From Populus alba (taxonomy: Eukaryota; Streptophyta; Magnoliopsida; Malpighiales; Salicaceae): DNA of 64,000 nt. The first letter of the stretch is position 1, and each line of letters opens with the position of its first letter. Both the position numbers and the translations under genes were made by a program. Shown piece after piece: positions 60,032 through 64,000 of this stretch. The notes beneath the pieces are model-generated. The model saw nothing but the letters and a program-made list of their open reading frames with translations. It was not told the origin of the DNA and searched no databases. The stretch lies in assembly GCF_005239225.2 (NCBI RefSeq), contig NC_133300.1, forward strand, positions 10,693,875 through 10,757,874. Reading direction: 5' to 3'.

Positions 60032-61544
60032 GTGGGTGTTTATTTATGTGGTTGCTTCTGCTTTTGAAGCAAACCAGAGAAAACAAGTGTTTGTAAACAA
60101 AGGAAACGTGATTTATTTCATAAGGGGCCTACCATGTTTTGCGTTTTGAACGCAGGTCAGCAAATAGCAGTTTCATGCTACTTCTCTTTGCCTCCATACA
60201 CAGTAAGCTATTCACTTTTGTAAAAAGATTGTTCACTTATGTGTATAGTGTCAATTGTTATGATTGGGAAAGAGAAGAAGTTTACCTGTGCTGGAGATGA
60301 AGCAAGTGGATATGGTGCACTCTAGACAATGCCTCTTATTCTGCCTTTAGTTTTCTTTTTCTTCGATTCTTTTTATTCTGTTGCTTTTTTTTTTTTTTTT
60401 GGATTGTCCTCTCTCTCTCTCTCTTTACTGGTTTCGATCCTCTATTTTTTTTCATCTTTGTTTGTGTTTTTTTTCTGATCTGTTGTTCAAAGGGAGAGAG
60501 CCGAGGGGGCTGGTATACTTGGAGGCAAAGCTGGTGCTTGTGCGTTGGCTGGCCAATGCTTTCATCTCTCTGTTTCTATTTTTCCTTCGCTCACTCTCCG
60601 ATCTTCCTTCCTTGAGTCTTTTTTTTTGTCCTTTTGTTCTCCTGTGTTTGCTTGTCCTCCCTTTCGCCTTCTGTGTGTATCGTTCACTCCCTATGTTCTG
60701 TGTGTCCACTTTGTGTCTGTCCCCTATTCTTGTTTTTGTTTGTCCTCTGTTTATCCCCTGTTTATCCCCGGAGTCCTTTCTGTTTTCTTTCCCTTTGTTT
60801 TCGTTCTTCGTTCGTGCCTCGGTAATGGCATGCATCGTGGGGGCGAGAAGGATGTTACCATGATTTGTTGCCGTTTCCACTGACTAAGGATGAAGGAGAT
60901 GAACAGTTTGCGTTGAAATGGCGTTGTTTTGAGCTAAGGCGGTCATTCTTCAATTTGGATACTGGAATTATGATATCTTGCAATCAGACCCTTATTCATG
61001 GAAAATTCTTTTTTTTTTTTTAATTTGATCCCTGGATCAATTTCAATTTTTAATTTTATTTTTAATTGTGTTTTATTAAAAAAAAAATTAAAGGAGATCG
61101 ACGTAGCAATTACAAAATTTGATCGTAATTTCAATTTTGTTCATAATGATATTTTACTTGATGTTGTTGCATGCTTAAGAAACCAAAGAAACTATAGTCT
61201 GGATGGATTTCATATGTAATGAAATTGTAGATAGTTTAATAGAACAATAAAAAATATTTGATATAAGTATTATTTATTTCATGATGTAATAGCAGTAGTT
61301 AAATCTATAATATTTAAATTAAAAACCATTAATATATATATATATATTAATTATTTTATAACCTCAATTTGAAAAGCATTTTTTTAACCAAACACATTAA
61401 ACTATTTTTTATTCAACCTCAATTTCAACCACAGTTTTTAACCAAACACATGTAAATATCAAACCAACCTCAACTAAAAGTACTTTTTATATAAAAAAAT
61501 TTCAAACTATAACTATAAAAATTACCACAATACCAAATACATTC
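60032..61544. mobile_element. Non-autonomous PIF/Harbinger element, 1513 bases
   Basis: Ends GTGGGTGTTTATTTATGTGG (left) and GAATGTATTTGGTATTGTGG (right, read inward) are imperfect inverted repeats, flanked by TTA at 60029-60031 and 61545-61547. Text near the left end (ATAAGGGGCC, TTTTGAACGCAG) matches the right end of the 7.5-kb element at 2316-9838 in inverted form, and the right end shares TGTGTTTGGTTAAA subterminal repeats with its left end. The inside is a C/T-rich leader-like block (60360-60890), not transposase. Its open frames are low-complexity and occur on both strands. Confidence 0.8.
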
Positions 61545-61547
61545 TTA

Positions 61548-63085
61548 GAGGATCCCTGGTATTAGGAAGAATGCTTCGAAGAAGCTATTTGACATGGAAG
61601 TGACTTTTAGAGAATCCCTAGTATTACATGAATATATTGCACGTCTTTTAGACATCTTTTTTATTTTAAAGAGTTTATTTCACCATATATGAGCTAAATA
61701 TTAAGGATATAGATAGGTTTTTTTTCTTTTTTTTTCTTTTCTTTTTGCCTTGCAGTGTTTATATAGATTTAAATATTTGTCACTTCTACATGCACAAGCA
61801 TTGAAAAATGAAAGATATATTAATAAACGCTGCTAGATGTTTGGTTAAGCTTATTGTATATGCACCGTTAATTTTTTATATATATATATATATAAAAGGA
61901 GTGTTAGTCTCAGTTGATGCGCAAGGTGATATATTAGTAGATATTTCTTATTATCAAACAAAAAAAACCAATCAAATAACAAGTATTTTTGTTAAACTTG
62001 TATTAAAAATTATTTTCAAAAATCAAAGCGACAAAGAAAGACATAAATAAGTTTGAGTAAACTATTTTTTACCCTTGTTCCATCACTACCCCCATAGTGT
62101 AGAATTTTCCGTTGTTCCCCTTACGATTTAAGGTTTTGTAAGGTGTAGGAATAGGGATATAACTAAAAAAACAGAATTAATCTATTTTTAGAAATTAAAT
62201 TAAATTAAATTTTAATATCTTTATTAATTAGAAATGGAGTTGAATTTATGTTTTGGAAGTTTTTTATAGAAACACTTGTATTTATTTTTAGGGAAATTTA
62301 CTTAAGAGTTATTATTTTTTGTTTGATTTGGTTTTTTAGGATAAAAAACTGGTTCAAATCGGTTCGGCTTTATTTTTTTTGTTTAGTTCGGTTCTAACTC
62401 GGTTTGGTTCGGTTTTTTTCATTTTGACTTGTTTTTTTTTAGTTTTTTTCAGTTTGATTTTAGTTTTGTTCGGTTTTTTTCGTTTTCGAGCTTATAAAAC
62501 TGAACCGATTGGTTTTTAAAAAATTTTAATTGATTTTTTTTTCATGATTCAGTTTTTTTCAATTATTTTTTTCCGGTTTTCTCGGTTTAATAGATTTTTC
62601 AGGTATTTTACTCACCCCTAAATTTACTTCAAAAAGATAAGTATAAACATTGTTCTTGTGGTGTGTATACATATTTGTGTGGTTTAAAACTTGCGCTATA
62701 TAGCTTAGATCCATATCAAACAAACAGAGAGAAATAAAGATGGATTAGAATATAATTAATTAATTTTAGGTTAAATCAAGCTCATACAATACCCTGCATC
62801 TGAAATTTAAAAAAAAGAAAGAAATCAAGAACTAGTAATTCTATATTTTATTTATTTATTTATTTATTTATTGAAAGCGACGGCCTTCCAATAATGGTTG
62901 GACTGGCAAAATACATATACAGGCATTTAAATTGGTTTTTCAAAATAATACCAAATTATTTAGAAATTCACTCAAATGATTCACACCTTTGAGCTCAAAC
63001 AACTAGTCGCCTGCGGCCTGGAAAAAACAAGATATATCTCCTCGCTAATTATGAATCCTGCCTTGTTAAGCCTTTTACCAATAAA
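61548..63085. other. Intergenic DNA downstream of the TBL gene
   Basis: No gene. The part 62340-62620 is dense in GGTTCGGTTT / AACCGA words, a low-complexity repeat style common in plants. A (TTTA)n run lies at about 62846-62873. TA runs lie near 61877. The first 100-200 bases left of 63086 should be the TBL 3' untranslated region. Confidence 0.5.
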
Positions 63086-63844
63086 TTAATCCAGCCTCCT
63101 GAGAACAGCCAGCAAGAGATCATTCCACACATCAATCGGACCTGGCAGGCACCAATGAACACAGTCATTATAACCCTTCATCCATTGATTACCCCAGAAA
63201 GCTCCAGGGTGCCCGTCAGGTCTCATCAACATAGCCATGGTGACGTCCAAAACCCCAAAGCTCTTCCCTTTCTTCCCTCTCTTCTCTGCTCGCTCAATCT
63301 CTTCTACCTGCATGCTCCTAATTTCCCACTCGTTAGCTCCAAAATTAATCTTCTGGTCGTTGTAAGGACTAGTCCTATTGCAGCTTCCTCCAGTGTTCCA
63401 AGATCCGTGCTCAAAATGGGACGGAGAGAATGTCCTTAACAATGTGACTATGCTCTTGCATTTATTGCAGTGATTAATTTGACTAAACGCAGCTCGGAAT
63501 GCCATTCTGAGGGCAAATGCAACGCCGCGGTCGGTGACGTTTGCTTCGTTGCAGTAAACACATGCAACTACATTAGAACCTCTGTGTAAGTATACCTGTC
63601 TGAAGAACCAATGTGCAACAGAGATGACAACATAATCTAGGCTATGCAGATCTCTGGCCCAGTTTTCGTCAACTTTGTCAAGATACAAGTCAAAAATGCC
63701 AGATGATGAACCGTTGATCACTCTCTCCTCTCCATGCACAAGGAATTTTGTCCAGAGCATTTTAAGGGTGAAGTTATGGACAGGAAAGTGCCAAATCCGG
63801 TTCCTATCTTCAGAATCCAAATATGCATCTACAGGAACTTCCTT
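63086..63844 (-). CDS. TBL (trichome birefringence-like) polysaccharide O-acetyltransferase, last exon
   Basis: An exon of about 252 codons starts after CTTGCAG (63850-63845) and ends with TAA at 63086. It carries the C-terminal half of a PC-esterase/TBL domain: a LDYVVISVAHWFFR region, RTFSPSHFEHGSWNTGGSC, and the DxxH motif in DCVHWCLPGPIDVWNDLL, whose Asp and His complete the catalytic triad. The matching GDS serine motif and the N-terminal membrane anchor lie in upstream exons outside the window. TBL proteins are Golgi enzymes that acetylate cell-wall polymers such as xylan. The subgroup looks closest to YLS7/TBL17-TBL24, but this is from memory of motifs. No break is seen in this exon. 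Confidence 0.9.
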   Translation of the reverse strand, partial: KEVPVDAYLDSEDRNRIWHFPVHNFTLKMLWTKFLVHGEERVINGSSSGIFDLYLDKVDENWARDLHSLDYVVISVAHWFFRQVYLHRGSNVVACVYCNEANVTDRGVAFALRMAFRAAFSQINHCNKCKSIVTLLRTFSPSHFEHGSWNTGGSCNRTSPYNDQKINFGANEWEIRSMQVEEIERAEKRGKKGKSFGVLDVTMAMLMRPDGHPGAFWGNQWMKGYNDCVHWCLPGPIDVWNDLLLAVLRRLD

Positions 63845-64000
63845 CTGCAAGATTTACAAGTTTTTTTTTTTTGTCAGATTCAACGCAAAGATTTATTTTA
63901 AAACTTTTCCACACCCTGTTTTAGAGCCAAGATTTTTAAGTTTATGATATGAGGTTTCGCATTCATTGGTTACTTGTACAAACAAGAACTTGAAATGACA
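63845..64000 (-). other. Intron of the TBL gene (partial)
   Basis: Non-coding sequence upstream of the acceptor, with a pyrimidine-rich stretch on the minus strand. No further exon can be seen before the window ends. Confidence 0.65.

Noticed and set aside
60381..60883. Overlapping open frames on both strands in C/T-rich DNA
   Set aside because: Low-complexity composition keeps several frames open. No domain, no conserved motif.

Overview
The window looks like nuclear DNA of a dicot tree, most likely a poplar or willow (Salicaceae). The reasons are long AT-rich intergenic stretches, spliced plant gene families (an AGC VIII kinase, a thaumatin-like protein, a U-box/ARM E3 ligase, a TBL acetyltransferase) and repeats of types I associate with Salicaceae genomes. 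The species call is inference. A run of exactly 500 N (23624-24123) is an assembly gap.

Layout. 1-1859 (minus): 5' part of a D6PK-like AGC kinase, cut by the window start. 2316-9838: a complete PIF/Harbinger DNA transposon with terminal repeats, a 3-bp target duplication, an intact three-exon transposase and a decayed Myb/SANT ORF1. 9.8-20.4 kb: mostly non-coding, with diverged tandem repeats, an 886-bp hAT-like element with an 8-bp target duplication, a small Tourist-type MITE and remnants of long LTRs. 20369-21319: a thaumatin-like gene broken by many 1-base indels. 21.3-46.7 kb: a retrotransposon graveyard, with two LTRs in inverted orientation around a Ty3/gypsy pol scrap, a higher-order tandem array, a 2.7-kb LTR followed by a decayed gypsy pol, a solo LTR with CTTAG target duplication, and a second tandem array.

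46.8-53.0 kb: a PUB-type U-box/ARM gene split in its ARM region by a very young Ty1/copia insertion (48366-52542). The two 371-bp LTRs differ at one base. The element lacks its integrase core and has one stop in pol, so it was probably mobilised by enzymes supplied by a relative. 53202-57276: an older, heavily decayed copia element. 57671-59459: a non-autonomous CACTA element. 60032-61544: a short derivative of the same Harbinger family as the element at 2.3-9.8 kb. 63086-63844 (minus): the last exon of a TBL cell-wall O-acetyltransferase gene that runs off the window.

The host genes do not form a pathway. The common theme is mobile DNA: at least six insertions can be delimited by matching target-site duplications (TAT, TTTATAAC, CTTAG, GGGTC, CTTAA, TCT, and TTA for the Harbinger derivative), and one of them interrupts a host coding sequence.
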